Below are positions 51,226 to 58,829 of a DNA stretch of 61,128 nt, piece after piece (position 1 is the stretch's first letter; every line of letters begins with the position of its first letter). This DNA is from an uncultured Eubacteriales bacterium (GTDB taxonomy: Bacteria > Bacillota > Clostridia > Christensenellales > Aristaeellaceae): contig CADASI010000007.1 in the NCBI GenBank assembly GCA_902790525.1, positions 1 through 61,128 of the forward strand, in the 5' to 3' direction. Made by a program: the position numbers and the translations under genes. The notes beneath the pieces are model-generated. The model searched no databases, was not told the DNA's origin, and was given only the letters and a program-made list of their open reading frames with translations.

Positions 51226-51972
51226 ATGCGTTATCTGCTTTATCTGCCCGGAATTATTCTGATCCTGGTTCCCATTCTGGCAATGCGCCACGCCGCCAAG
51301 CGGGCGGAGCAGGCAAGGCGCGAGCAGGAAGCCGAGCGGGCTGCTGCCGCCGAGCAGCGCCGCATTGAGGCCGAACGCAAGCAGGCCATTCAGCAGCGCA
51401 AGGCAGCCGAGCGCGAGGCGGCCAAGGTCGCCAAGGAAGCCGAGCAGCAGTGCAAGCAGGCCGCCAGGCTGGAAGCCGCCAGGCAACGCGCCGAGTATGC
51501 GGAGCGCGAGTTGGCCGCCAAGCGGGAAGCCAAGGCATTGGAACGCGGCGAGATCATTCCGGCGGAGCCAGAGCGGCCGGAAGCGCCCGCCGATCCCGTG
51601 GAGCAGGCACAGCCTGCGGCGGACGATCAGCCGACGCCGGAACCGGCCAAGGCCCCGGCAATGAACGTGCCCAAGATCAAGGGCAACAATGCTTTCAAGG
51701 GCCACATGGTCGCCTTTACGGGCAAGCTGCCCGGCATGACACGGCGCGAGGCCATTCAGGCCGTCCAGGACAACGGCGGCAGGGCCTACGAGAAAATGCC
51801 TGTGGGCACGACGCTTCTGGTGGTGGGTGACAAGCCCGGTATGTGCAAGATGGACAAGGCCGATGAATGGATTGGACAGGTCCGCAAGATCACCGCCGCG
51901 CAATTCTTCGCCATGCTGGAGCAGCCGTTGACCCTGGAGCTGGACGAGTTCGCCGCGCTTTACGCGGCGTAA
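51226..51972 (+). CDS. Membrane-anchored coiled-coil protein with a C-terminal BRCT-like domain
   Basis: The 248-residue protein has an N-terminal membrane helix (YLLYLPGIILILVPILAM, residues 3-20), a long charged coiled coil (about 22-110), a Pro/Ala linker, and a C-terminal BRCT-like domain at about 155-230: GHMVAFTGKLPGMTRREAIQ, NGGRAYEKMPVGTTLLVVG, KADEWIGQVRKITAAQFF. BRCT domains as in NAD-dependent DNA ligase bind DNA ends or phosphopeptides. Tethering one to the membrane is unusual in bacteria and might hold phage DNA or a replication complex at the membrane; that is inference. Confidence 0.75.
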   Translation: MRYLLYLPGIILILVPILAMRHAAKRAEQARREQEAERAAAAEQRRIEAERKQAIQQRKAAEREAAKVAKEAEQQCKQAARLEAARQRAEYAERELAAKREAKALERGEIIPAEPERPEAPADPVEQAQPAADDQPTPEPAKAPAMNVPKIKGNNAFKGHMVAFTGKLPGMTRREAIQAVQDNGGRAYEKMPVGTTLLVVGDKPGMCKMDKADEWIGQVRKITAAQFFAMLEQPLTLELDEFAALYAA

Positions 51973-52007
51973 CCATACACACGATCATGAAAGCGAGGTA
52001 TCACATC

Positions 52008-53249
52008 ATGGAGAACATCACGCAGGATTATTTCATCGTCAACAAGGAGACCGGCAAGCTGGAATTGCACTTCGACAAGGCGACCTACCAGGCGCTGGAC
52101 GATGACGTCAAGGCCGAGATCCAGAGCAATTTCCTCTGGGGCCGCCGCTCCGGCTGCTGGATCAGCCGTTGCAAGGAGCCGAACCTGTACCACGCCAAGC
52201 GCGTTGCGCAGAAGCATGGATTGATCGACGCCGGGAAAACGGGCGAACGGTTGTCCTTCGCAGAGCAGATGGAGCGCAAGGCCGAGCGCGCCGAGCGCCG
52301 GGCCGAGCGATACGACGCCAGGAGCGAGGCCGCCGAGAAGCGCGGTGAGGCATTGCAGAAGCCGATCAACGACATGCACGGCGACATTGCGTTCTTCACG
52401 CAGCCGAACATCAACACCAGCGGCGGCCGAGCATTCACCCGGCGGCGCGAAAAGATGTTCGCTGCATTCGACAGGGGCTTCGAGGAGTTCCGCAAGTCGG
52501 CCTACTGGCAGGGGCGCGCCGATACGGCCCGCGCCACGGCGAGCCAGAAGGAATTACAGAACCGTGGGTTCGTGCAGCGCAGGATCGCGGAACGCGAGAG
52601 CAGCATTCGCAAGGTGAAGAAGGGTATTGAAGAATACGAGGGTTTCCTGGACGCACTGGAACGTGGCGAGACGCCGCGGGATCATTACGGCTGGGAGATC
52701 AAGCTGACGCAGGAGCAGTTGCAGGAGCAGATCGAGACCTGGCTGGACCGGCTGGAGGCGCTGCTGGACGAGCTGGGATTCTACCAGGGCTGCATGGACA
52801 GCCTGGGCGGCGTCAAGTTCTCCCGCAACAACATCCAGGTCGGGTATCACGTCCGCTACCGCGGCAAGAGCATCGGCGAAGTGATCTCCAGGGGCCTGAA
52901 GAATTGCACGCTGCGGGACATCAACAGCCGGTTCAACTACACGCCGGTGGTGTCCTACGCGGAGATTGACGAGATCGTCCGGAAGGCCGAAGCCCAGGAG
53001 GACGCGCAACCCTTCCAAGTCGGCGAGGAGTTCACCTGCTCCCGCTGGGTCAACGGGCATTCCACGGACATCGTGTACCGCATTATCAAAGCCACGGACA
53101 AGACCGTGACATTGCAGGTCGGCGACGAGAAACCCATCATTCGCAAGCCCACCAGGGTGCCGTTCAACGGCGGGACCAGATGGTGGTTGCGCATCAATGA
53201 CGGCTACAAGGGAACCATCACCCGGGAAGTCGGGTGCAGCGCCAAGTGA
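52008..53249 (+). CDS. DUF3560-domain protein
   Basis: The 413-residue protein has an N-terminal domain (KLELHFDKATYQALDDDVKA with FLWGRRSGCWISR), then the DUF3560 core (EQMERKAERAERRAERYDAR, KPINDMHGDIAFFTQPNINT, RGFEEFRKSAYWQGRADTAR) and a C-terminal part with VGYHVRYRGKSIGEVISRG and VGEEFTCSRW. DUF3560 proteins are frequent on plasmids and phages and their function is unknown; a role in DNA transfer or anti-restriction has been proposed by context only. The start at 52008 has a weak AAGCGAGG site, without the core leader hairpin. Confidence 0.75.
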   Translation: MENITQDYFIVNKETGKLELHFDKATYQALDDDVKAEIQSNFLWGRRSGCWISRCKEPNLYHAKRVAQKHGLIDAGKTGERLSFAEQMERKAERAERRAERYDARSEAAEKRGEALQKPINDMHGDIAFFTQPNINTSGGRAFTRRREKMFAAFDRGFEEFRKSAYWQGRADTARATASQKELQNRGFVQRRIAERESSIRKVKKGIEEYEGFLDALERGETPRDHYGWEIKLTQEQLQEQIETWLDRLEALLDELGFYQGCMDSLGGVKFSRNNIQVGYHVRYRGKSIGEVISRGLKNCTLRDINSRFNYTPVVSYAEIDEIVRKAEAQEDAQPFQVGEEFTCSRWVNGHSTDIVYRIIKATDKTVTLQVGDEKPIIRKPTRVPFNGGTRWWLRINDGYKGTITREVGCSAK

Positions 53250-53364
53250 CGCTGCGGAATCATTTGCCCCAGGGAGCGCGGCGGTGAGAGCCCAGGCAGA
53301 ATACAGCGAGCCGGGGCGCCGTGCAGACGGGCGAGCGCACTAGGATCACGAAAGGAGCACAACG

Positions 53365-54117
53365 ATGAGCAGCACCGAAATCACGGCCTTTGTCGCCAAC
53401 CTGACGCTCCACGGGGAGCATGAACCGATGACCTACGACGATGCGTTTATCACGCTCAATGAGTGGGTGAAGGATGGCATGGAATTGCCCGAAGGACTGA
53501 CGGCCCGGATATTGGCCGACGAATGGAACAGCATGATCGCAGATGAAAGGAGCATGAACATGAACAAGAGCATCAACCCCGAATCCGTATTGAGCACCAC
53601 CCGCGCCGAGTGCCTGCGGGGCATGGAGAGCGCGAACATGGACGCCCGCATGGCCTGGTATTACACCCATTGCGGGGAGATCGAAATGGCCTCCTTCCTG
53701 GGGACGATCACCAATGAGCGCATGAACGCGCTGGAGCGCGAGTGGCGGGAGCACAAGCCCATCGCCGGGAATTATCCCGACCGGCAGCGCGACCCGGACT
53801 GGACGCGGGACGAGGCCAGGGCATTTGAGATGCAGCGCGTCGCCGACAGCGCGTTGAAGCTGCTGAAGACGGCGAGGCCGGAGCGCAGCCTGGGCATTGC
53901 CTACGTGAAGCCGAACGCCGAGACGATTGAGCAGTTCACCGACTGGCAGCGTCAGCGCAATCACATCCACACGGGCAGCGAGTATTTCTTGGTGTGGGAT
54001 TTCGCGCCGGACTGGGAGACCGACGAGCCCGATCTGCTCTACGCGGTGGATGTGAGCGCCGACAGCCTCCTCACCGCCGCCTATGAGCTGATGGAGTTGC
54101 TGCATCGCAAGTTCTGA
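53365..54117 (+). CDS. Unknown protein with a second internal translation start
   Basis: The 250-residue frame begins MSSTEITAFVANLTLHGEHE after GAAAGGAGCACAACG. At 53554, in frame, AGATGAAAGGAGC precedes a second ATG (MNMNKSINPESVLS), which would make a 187-residue protein. This suggests two small genes that have fused, or one gene with two products. The second part has WYYTHCGEIEMASFLGTITN and YFLVWDFAPDW, with no family that I recognise. The 115-bp space before it has imperfect hairpins but not the core leader. Confidence 0.55.
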   Translation: MSSTEITAFVANLTLHGEHEPMTYDDAFITLNEWVKDGMELPEGLTARILADEWNSMIADERSMNMNKSINPESVLSTTRAECLRGMESANMDARMAWYYTHCGEIEMASFLGTITNERMNALEREWREHKPIAGNYPDRQRDPDWTRDEARAFEMQRVADSALKLLKTARPERSLGIAYVKPNAETIEQFTDWQRQRNHIHTGSEYFLVWDFAPDWETDEPDLLYAVDVSADSLLTAAYELMELLHRKF

Positions 54118-54120
54118 CAC

Positions 54121-54158
54121 GACGCCCGCCCGTGGGCATGGTACGCGGGCAGAAAGGA
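54121..54158 (+). promoter_or_regulatory. Core leader hairpin, type 1
   Basis: GCCCGTG pairs with CGCGGGC (one T-G pair) around GGCATGGTA, followed by AGAAAGGA. The gene starts 8 bp later at 54166. The hairpin begins a few bases after the stop of the previous gene. Confidence 0.8.
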
Positions 54159-54165
54159 TTACGCT

Positions 54166-54555
54166 ATGACTACTACGCAGATTTTGACCGCCGCTTACGC
54201 GGAAATCTTCGGCATCGAGCCGAAAGAGAACGGCAGCTACTACGGCCAGAAAGCCGGGGAGTGCGAGATTGAGTACGCGCACTTCGACGATTACTACGTG
54301 AAGGACTATGACATGGACACGGATTACTTCGATGCCATGACGGAGGACGGCAGCGAGGGCTGCTGGATTGGAGTGTTTCGCAACAGGTTCGTCCGTGGCG
54401 AAGGCCGGTATGAACATGATCGTGTCGGTACGATCAAGACGCTGTGTGAAGGTCGCACGGCCTGGAAGGACATGGGCGCCCTGGCCGGTGAATTGGCATA
54501 CCTCGCCAATAACGACATTGCCTGGAAGCTGCGCAAGGAGAGCAAGCAGGACTGA
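54166..54555 (+). CDS. Small acidic protein of the phage-like element
   Basis: The 129-residue product (MTTTQILTAAYAEIFGIEPK) is acidic, with YYGQKAGECEIEYAHFDDYY and an aspartate-rich centre. I do not recognise it. Acidic small phage proteins are often DNA mimics that block host enzymes, but nothing in the sequence proves that here. Confidence 0.6.
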   Translation: MTTTQILTAAYAEIFGIEPKENGSYYGQKAGECEIEYAHFDDYYVKDYDMDTDYFDAMTEDGSEGCWIGVFRNRFVRGEGRYEHDRVGTIKTLCEGRTAWKDMGALAGELAYLANNDIAWKLRKESKQD

Positions 54556-54571
54556 CGCTCAAAAATCATTC

Positions 54572-54610
54572 GACGCCCGCCCGTGGGCATGGTACGCGGG
54601 CAGAAAGGAG
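54572..54610 (+). promoter_or_regulatory. Core leader hairpin, type 1
   Basis: The sequence is the same as the hairpin at 54121 and is followed by AGAAAGGAGCGCACG and a start at 54617. AAATCATTC precedes it, a motif found before several other copies. Confidence 0.8.
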
Positions 54611-54616
54611 CGCACG

Positions 54617-55048
54617 ATGACATTCACCAAAGCGGACGAAGTAAAGGCGCATCTGTGGGAGGCGCTTCACCTGGACGATCACGCGATCACGTTCCATGTG
54701 ATTGACGTGGGGGACGATATTATGTACTTCCGGCCTGGGATTATTGATTGTTCCGGCGACCTGTGGGAGAGCGACGGGTGGTTCGACATCGGCACAGCGC
54801 ACTATGACGAGAAGGAAATCCGCGTGTTCGCCGTGGAATCGTACATGATCGGTGACGGCGAATCCGATCACGCGGATTACAGCGATTGTGAACAGCTTGA
54901 AAACATCAACGAGGAATCGCCTGACGCGATGGACGCATTTTTGAGGGAATATGCTGACGTGCTGTGTTCGTTTGGAGATTTTGAACTCGATAATCCCGCG
55001 TATGAAGAACCTGACGAGGAGGAGGATGACGATGACGCCGAGATTTGA
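54617..55048 (+). CDS. Acidic protein of the phage-like element
   Basis: The 143-residue product (MTFTKADEVKAHLWEALHLD) has a mixed N-terminal half (VIDVGDDIMYFRPGIIDCSG) and a strongly acidic C-terminus with a run of Asp and Glu. The calculated charge must be very negative, as in DNA-mimic inhibitors; function unknown. Its last 17 bp overlap the next gene. Confidence 0.65.
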   Translation: MTFTKADEVKAHLWEALHLDDHAITFHVIDVGDDIMYFRPGIIDCSGDLWESDGWFDIGTAHYDEKEIRVFAVESYMIGDGESDHADYSDCEQLENINEESPDAMDAFLREYADVLCSFGDFELDNPAYEEPDEEEDDDDAEI

Positions 55049-55283
55049 CACCTATGTTGCCGTGTTCTTCGAGGATGACCACGGCATGACGATCACTAAG
55101 TTTGTAACCAGCGCCGAGCGTAACACCGCGCATTGGGAGGCGGGCAAGGAAGCTCACCCGTTCGCTGAATCCTACGCGAAGGACATCGTGTTCGGGCTGA
55201 CGCTCAACGGATACGCCGCCGCTGTAATCAAGGTGCTTCATGGTGTGGAATTACGGAACAGACCAGCCGAAATGCCCCAATAG
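55032..55283 (+). CDS. Small protein overlapping its upstream neighbour
   Basis: The 83-residue product begins MTPRFDTYVAVFFEDDHGMT. It starts inside the end of the acidic gene, using GAGGAGGATGACG as its ribosome binding site, so the two are translationally coupled. No family recognised. Confidence 0.65.
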   Translation: MTPRFDTYVAVFFEDDHGMTITKFVTSAERNTAHWEAGKEAHPFAESYAKDIVFGLTLNGYAAAVIKVLHGVELRNRPAEMPQ

Positions 55284-55391
55284 GGGCATTGCCGCGAGTT
55301 GCCCTACGCGGCCTGACGATGGCAGGGCAGGAAGGAGGACAGCACGCAACCCGTCACTATCACGACTGAACACGAGACCAACACCACGCGG

Positions 55392-55417
55392 GCCGGGCGC
55401 GTAATCCCGGCAGGAGG
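55392..55417 (+). promoter_or_regulatory. Variant hairpin leader
   Basis: GCCGGG (55392-55397) pairs with CCCGGC (55406-55411) and is followed by AGGAGG before the small gene at 55423. Another hairpin plus GGAAGGAGG at about 55318-55340 (GCAGGGCAGGAAGGAGG) has no ATG after it and may be the relic of a lost gene. Confidence 0.5.
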
Positions 55418-55422
55418 TAACA

Positions 55423-55551
55423 ATGTCCGTTATCTGTATCGTCCTGGTCGCCTCGATACTGAGCGATGCCTGGGAGGCCATCGAGAGGCGCATCAATGAA
55501 CGCTTTGCGCGTGTCAAGTTCTATCGTCCCCGTCAGTACAAGTTTAACTGA
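55423..55551 (+). CDS. Very small membrane-type protein
   Basis: The 42-residue product starts MSVICIVLVASILSDAWEAI and ends in a basic stretch. The first half is hydrophobic. AGGAGGTAACA precedes the start. Position in the series and the leader hairpin support it, but the length makes it tentative. Confidence 0.5.
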   Translation: MSVICIVLVASILSDAWEAIERRINERFARVKFYRPRQYKFN

Positions 55552-55581
55552 CAACGCCGCAGGATTATTCACACCATGACC

Positions 55582-55619
55582 GACGCCCGCCCGTGGGCAT
55601 GGTACGCGGGCAGAGAGGA
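55582..55619 (+). promoter_or_regulatory. Core leader hairpin, type 1
   Basis: Same hairpin as at 54121, followed by AGAGAGGATAACCC and the start at 55626. Confidence 0.8.
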
Positions 55620-55625
55620 TAACCC

Positions 55626-55796
55626 ATGAGGAAGATCAAGCTCGCCAATGACATGTTCATCCCAGGATGGGGGAGGATTGCGAAGGACACCGCTTTCAAG
55701 GTCCAGAAGTTCAACAAGCGTTATGTGTACGTCGAGGTTGCGGATCGTGTGATCCTGCGCCTGGCGCGGAAGCGCGATTGCGTCACCGTCTACTGA
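55626..55796 (+). CDS. Small basic protein of the phage-like element
   Basis: The 56-residue product (MRKIKLANDMFIPGWGRIAK) is basic, with alternating strands (KRYVYVEVADRVILRLARK), and could be a small SH3-like nucleic acid-binding protein. This is a guess from pattern only. It is too short to be listed by most ORF tools but has a clear leader and ribosome binding site. Confidence 0.6.
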   Translation: MRKIKLANDMFIPGWGRIAKDTAFKVQKFNKRYVYVEVADRVILRLARKRDCVTVY

Positions 55797-55810
55797 TCGA
55801 GCAACAACAC

Positions 55811-55849
55811 GACGCCCGCCGGTCGGCATTGTAGGCCGGCAGAAAGGAT
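55811..55849 (+). promoter_or_regulatory. Core leader hairpin, type 2
   Basis: Same as the hairpin at 51181, followed by AGAAAGGATGACACC and the start at 55856. Confidence 0.8.
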
Positions 55850-55855
55850 GACACC

Positions 55856-57001
55856 ATGATTAAGCACCTGTTCCATGAAGTGATCGGCGGCGGCTACGGT
55901 ATGCGCCGCAAGACCATCATCGACACCACGGAGATCGAGCCTGGCAAGTATGAGACCATGGCGATTGTCGAGGCAACCGGCGAGGAGCTGGAGAGCACCA
56001 CGACGGACAACGCCCAGGACGCGGAGCGCGACTTCCGGGCAATGATCCAGCGCCACGCGGAGCCTTTGCAGGCGGCCTTCTACCGGGCCGCGATGGTTCC
56101 CGGGGAGCGGTACACGCTGGTATTCCTGGGCGAGTTTGGTTTTCCCGTCGATCTGCGCATCACCTTCCGCGAAGCGGAGCTGACAACCTATGCGCAGTAT
56201 GACGATGCCGTGTCTTTGAAATTCATGCTCCAGAAGAAGCGCAATCCGCGTAAGATGTTCCTGTACAATCGCTCGTTCCTGATCTATTCCGGGTGGCGCA
56301 ACCTGGATAAAACGGCCACCTATAACGTGCATAAGTGCGATGGATGCACGGTGATGTCCTCGAAGTACGGCAGCTTCGACGAGCGTTTCATGGACGATAT
56401 TAAGGCGATGTGGCCGGATTATATCGTGGCCTATGACCATGACCGCGTTCACCGGCGCGACGACGAAACCGCCGCCGAGATCGAGACGAACGAGCAGGCG
56501 AGCGAACCGAGACAGCCCTACCCGCTGCTGCCCGGTCTGAATGTGGTGTTTGACGCGGAGGGCGCTGACGGGCCGTGCGTTGACATCGACGCGGACGAGT
56601 TCGCCAAACTCTACGCCGTCGATGGTGAGGAGATTGAGGACCCGGAGGAGCGCCTGACGCGGGCACTGAAACGCGCCGCTATCGCTTCCGTGTCGCACAT
56701 AGACGAGCCTGACGGCGGCACCTGCAATTTCGATTCCCCGGCGCTGGACATTTCCGCCTGCGGTATGAAAAAGGAGGATGTGGAGCGCATCATCAACGCC
56801 GTCGGCCTCCATTGCCACGACTGGCAGCCCTTCAAAAACCATCGCGGGGATGATGGGAAGGTCATCAAGGCCCCGACCTTCCTGGTGATCTCCGGCTTCC
56901 AGTGCGGACAGGGCAACCGTCACACCCACATGGCGGAGGCGTTTTGTCAGAGCATGAACATGGACGGATTCGAGACGCAGATGTATTACCAGATGGACTG
57001 A
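55856..57001 (+). CDS. Unknown 381-residue protein of the phage-like element
   Basis: The protein begins MIKHLFHEVIGGGYGMRRKT and is a mixture of alpha and beta segments. Noted parts are TTDNAQDAERDFRAMIQRHA, LFLYNRS-type strands, EFAKLYAVDGEEIEDPEERL and a C-terminal ISGFQCGQGNRHTHMAEAF segment with two histidines. I do not recognise a family. It is the longest unknown gene in the series. Confidence 0.65.
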   Translation: MIKHLFHEVIGGGYGMRRKTIIDTTEIEPGKYETMAIVEATGEELESTTTDNAQDAERDFRAMIQRHAEPLQAAFYRAAMVPGERYTLVFLGEFGFPVDLRITFREAELTTYAQYDDAVSLKFMLQKKRNPRKMFLYNRSFLIYSGWRNLDKTATYNVHKCDGCTVMSSKYGSFDERFMDDIKAMWPDYIVAYDHDRVHRRDDETAAEIETNEQASEPRQPYPLLPGLNVVFDAEGADGPCVDIDADEFAKLYAVDGEEIEDPEERLTRALKRAAIASVSHIDEPDGGTCNFDSPALDISACGMKKEDVERIINAVGLHCHDWQPFKNHRGDDGKVIKAPTFLVISGFQCGQGNRHTHMAEAFCQSMNMDGFETQMYYQMD

Positions 57002-57020
57002 CGCCGCAGGATCATTTCAA

Positions 57021-57058
57021 GCGCCCGCCCGTGGGCATGGTACGCGGGCAGAGAGGAG
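57021..57058 (+). promoter_or_regulatory. Core leader hairpin, type 1
   Basis: Same stem and loop as at 54121, with GCGCCC instead of GACGCCC at the left edge. AGAGAGGAGG follows and the gene starts at 57065. GGATCATTTC precedes it. Confidence 0.8.
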
Positions 57059-57064
57059 GCTATC

Positions 57065-57274
57065 ATGAAGCTGGCTGAATTGCTGACGGTGCTTAATTCC
57101 TACACGGTGATCCTCGTGAATGACAAACGCTCGATAGGCGTTTTCCATGGCGAAGTGAGCATCGCGGAAAGCGAGATCAACGAAAGGTACATGAACGCCA
57201 AGGTATGCACGATGTACACGGAGTATTACAAGGGCTTCGGCAAGACCGGCATCACCATCATCGTGCAGCCGTGA
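57065..57274 (+). CDS. Small protein of the phage-like element
   Basis: The 69-residue product begins MKLAELLTVLNSYTVILVND and looks like an alternating alpha-beta fold. Some phage DNA-binding regulators start in a similar way, but no match can be claimed. Confidence 0.6.
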   Translation: MKLAELLTVLNSYTVILVNDKRSIGVFHGEVSIAESEINERYMNAKVCTMYTEYYKGFGKTGITIIVQP

Positions 57275-57294
57275 CGGCAGCGAAGGAGGACGCA

Positions 57295-57585
57295 ATGAAC
57301 AAATACGTTATCGCCTACATCAACAGGCGCGGTCACGCGGATTGGCCCAGGTCAAAGACTATCGAGGCGAAAAACGCGAAGGAGGCGCGGAAGGTTTTCG
57401 ACGATTGGTATTGGTCTCGCGGGGGCGATCTGCCGCACCCGTTCCACATCAAGGTCAAGCGGTATGACGATCTGACCAAATGCCCGCTTTGCGGTGATCC
57501 CCTCGAAGCGAAGGATGGCCCGGATGCTGGTTATGTATGCTCGCGCATCCGCTGTGGATTGAAGATCAAGCGCGAATGTGAATGA
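57295..57585 (+). CDS. Zinc-ribbon protein of the phage-like element
   Basis: The 96-residue product has an N-terminal domain (MNKYVIAYINRRGHADWPRS) followed by EAKNAKEARKVFDDWY, which resembles small DpnD/PcfM-like domains. The C-terminal ribbon has CPLCG at about residues 63-67 and CSRIRC at 82-87, four zinc-ligand cysteines. It may bind nucleic acid. GAAGGAGGACGCA precedes the start. Confidence 0.65.
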   Translation: MNKYVIAYINRRGHADWPRSKTIEAKNAKEARKVFDDWYWSRGGDLPHPFHIKVKRYDDLTKCPLCGDPLEAKDGPDAGYVCSRIRCGLKIKRECE

Positions 57586-57588
57586 CAC

Positions 57589-57626
57589 GACGCCCGCCCG
57601 TGGGCATGGTACGCGGGCAGAAAGGA
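57589..57626 (+). promoter_or_regulatory. Core leader hairpin, type 1
   Basis: Same hairpin as at 54121, followed by AGAAAGGACGCATC and the start at 57633. Confidence 0.8.
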
Positions 57627-57632
57627 CGCATC

Positions 57633-57866
57633 ATGAATAAGGCACGCAGGAATCGCATTGCAGATGTGCAATCGCAGTTGGAGGAATTGAAGCAGGAGAT
57701 CGACTCGATCCTGGCCGAAGAACAGGAGGCATACGACAACATGCCGGAGAGCTTGCAGAACGGCGAGCGTGGCGAGGCAATGCAGGAGGCGATTGACGCC
57801 CTGGAGAGCGCCGTTTCCTCCTGCGAGGAGCTGGACGAGTACCTGACGAACGCGACAGAGCAGTAA
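57633..57866 (+). CDS. Small coiled-coil protein
   Basis: The 77-residue product (MNKARRNRIADVQSQLEELK) is predicted to be one or two long helices with heptad spacing of Leu and Ile. It could be a dimerising regulator or scaffold. Function unknown. Confidence 0.65.
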   Translation: MNKARRNRIADVQSQLEELKQEIDSILAEEQEAYDNMPESLQNGERGEAMQEAIDALESAVSSCEELDEYLTNATEQ

Positions 57867-57876
57867 GGAGGCACGC

Positions 57877-58428
57877 ATGACAGATTACGAGTATCAATCC
57901 GCAGAGATTACGCTGCGCTTTGAAGTGCGGCGCAATCGTCCCAGCGTCACGCAAGGCAGCGCGTCGGTTTACATCAACAGTGAGAAGGTCATCACCTTCG
58001 GTGACGAAATCGAGATCATCAAACCGGGCGAGAGATATTACGGCGAGAGGATAGGGGATTGGGCCAGTAAAAAGCCGGATGCCAATTTCATTCGCGGCCT
58101 GCTGTTCCATCCGTATGACGAGGTATATCACTACTCAGACAGCGTGAAGAAGATCATCGACGCGCTATGTGAAGCGGAGTGCCCTGGTACGATCCGAGCG
58201 CAAAGCCAGGAAGGAGGACACATGAAGCTGCATTACATCGGCATGGATAGCTGGGATCGTCCGGTATACAGGGATGATAACGGTACATTGGTCAAGGATG
58301 TGAACCCTCGTAGGTGTTGGCAGCCGAAATTATGCACGGCACTGAATAACGCATTTGATGGGGAGCCTGATGTGCCATATCACGGGGAGCCTGAATTTGT
58401 TCCTGAACGTGTTACCTGGTCATGGTGA
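57877..58428 (+). CDS. Unknown protein with an internal second start (probable gene fusion)
   Basis: The 183-residue frame begins MTDYEYQSAEITLRFEVRRN after AAGGAGGCACGC. At 58222, in frame, CAGGAAGGAGGACAC precedes MKLHYIGMDSWDRPVYRDDN, a complete-looking start of a 68-residue protein. A stretch before it (GCCCTGGTACGATCCGAGC) resembles a decayed leader. Thus two small genes have probably merged by loss of a stop codon, or two products are made. No family recognised. Confidence 0.6.
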   Translation: MTDYEYQSAEITLRFEVRRNRPSVTQGSASVYINSEKVITFGDEIEIIKPGERYYGERIGDWASKKPDANFIRGLLFHPYDEVYHYSDSVKKIIDALCEAECPGTIRAQSQEGGHMKLHYIGMDSWDRPVYRDDNGTLVKDVNPRRCWQPKLCTALNNAFDGEPDVPYHGEPEFVPERVTWSW

Positions 58429-58441
58429 TAGCAACTTGTAC

Positions 58442-58481
58442 GGCGTGCAACATTACACACATGATGTTGCACGCCTTTCTT
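58442..58481 (+). terminator. Terminator of the long plus-strand operon
   Basis: A perfect 12-bp stem GGCGTGCAACAT (58442-58453) with ATGTTGCACGCC (58464-58475) is followed by TTTCTT, 13 bp after the last gene. Confidence 0.8.
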
Positions 58482-58777
58482 ATGCTCATTTTTGGGCGCT
58501 CGCCCTGCCCGCCAGTTTGTCATAATGGGTAGTTGTGTTAAACGCAACCGGCGCGGGACGCTTCCTATTTTATATCGCGTGGCGTGGCGCGTTTTGGGGC
58601 CGTCTGTTTAACGTGCCCTCGATATGACAAGTAAAGCCCGCCCCGGCGCTGGAATAATCAATATAAATCAATAATCATCTATATTATTCTATATGATACG
58701 CTCGTAATTGCATTTTCTGACGATTTTTATACAACTGTACTTGTACAATTCCCCGGTTGTTGTACAAATTGTGGCAC
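58482..58777. other. Convergent intergenic region with paired TTGTACAA palindromes
   Basis: No gene is visible. It contains an AT-rich stretch (about 58651-58700) and two copies of the palindrome TTGTACAA at 58741-58748 and 58760-58767, 19 bp apart. The pair could be an operator or a recombination core; neither can be shown here. Confidence 0.5.
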
Positions 58778-58803
58778 AAAAAAGAAGCCCGGAACCTTCC
58801 GGG
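58778..58803 (-). terminator. Terminator of the minus-strand block
   Basis: On the minus strand CCCGGAA pairs with TTCCGGG around GG, followed by CTTCTTTTTT, 27 bp after the stop of the gene at 58830. Confidence 0.75.
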
Positions 58804-58829
58804 ATGGCCGGATGGTTCCAGGCTGATTA

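Noticed and set aside
55340-55422. A gene starting at a non-ATG codon after GGAAGGAGG near 55340
   Set aside because: An ACG-initiated frame is open for about 60 codons, but it overlaps the next gene out of frame and has no independent support.
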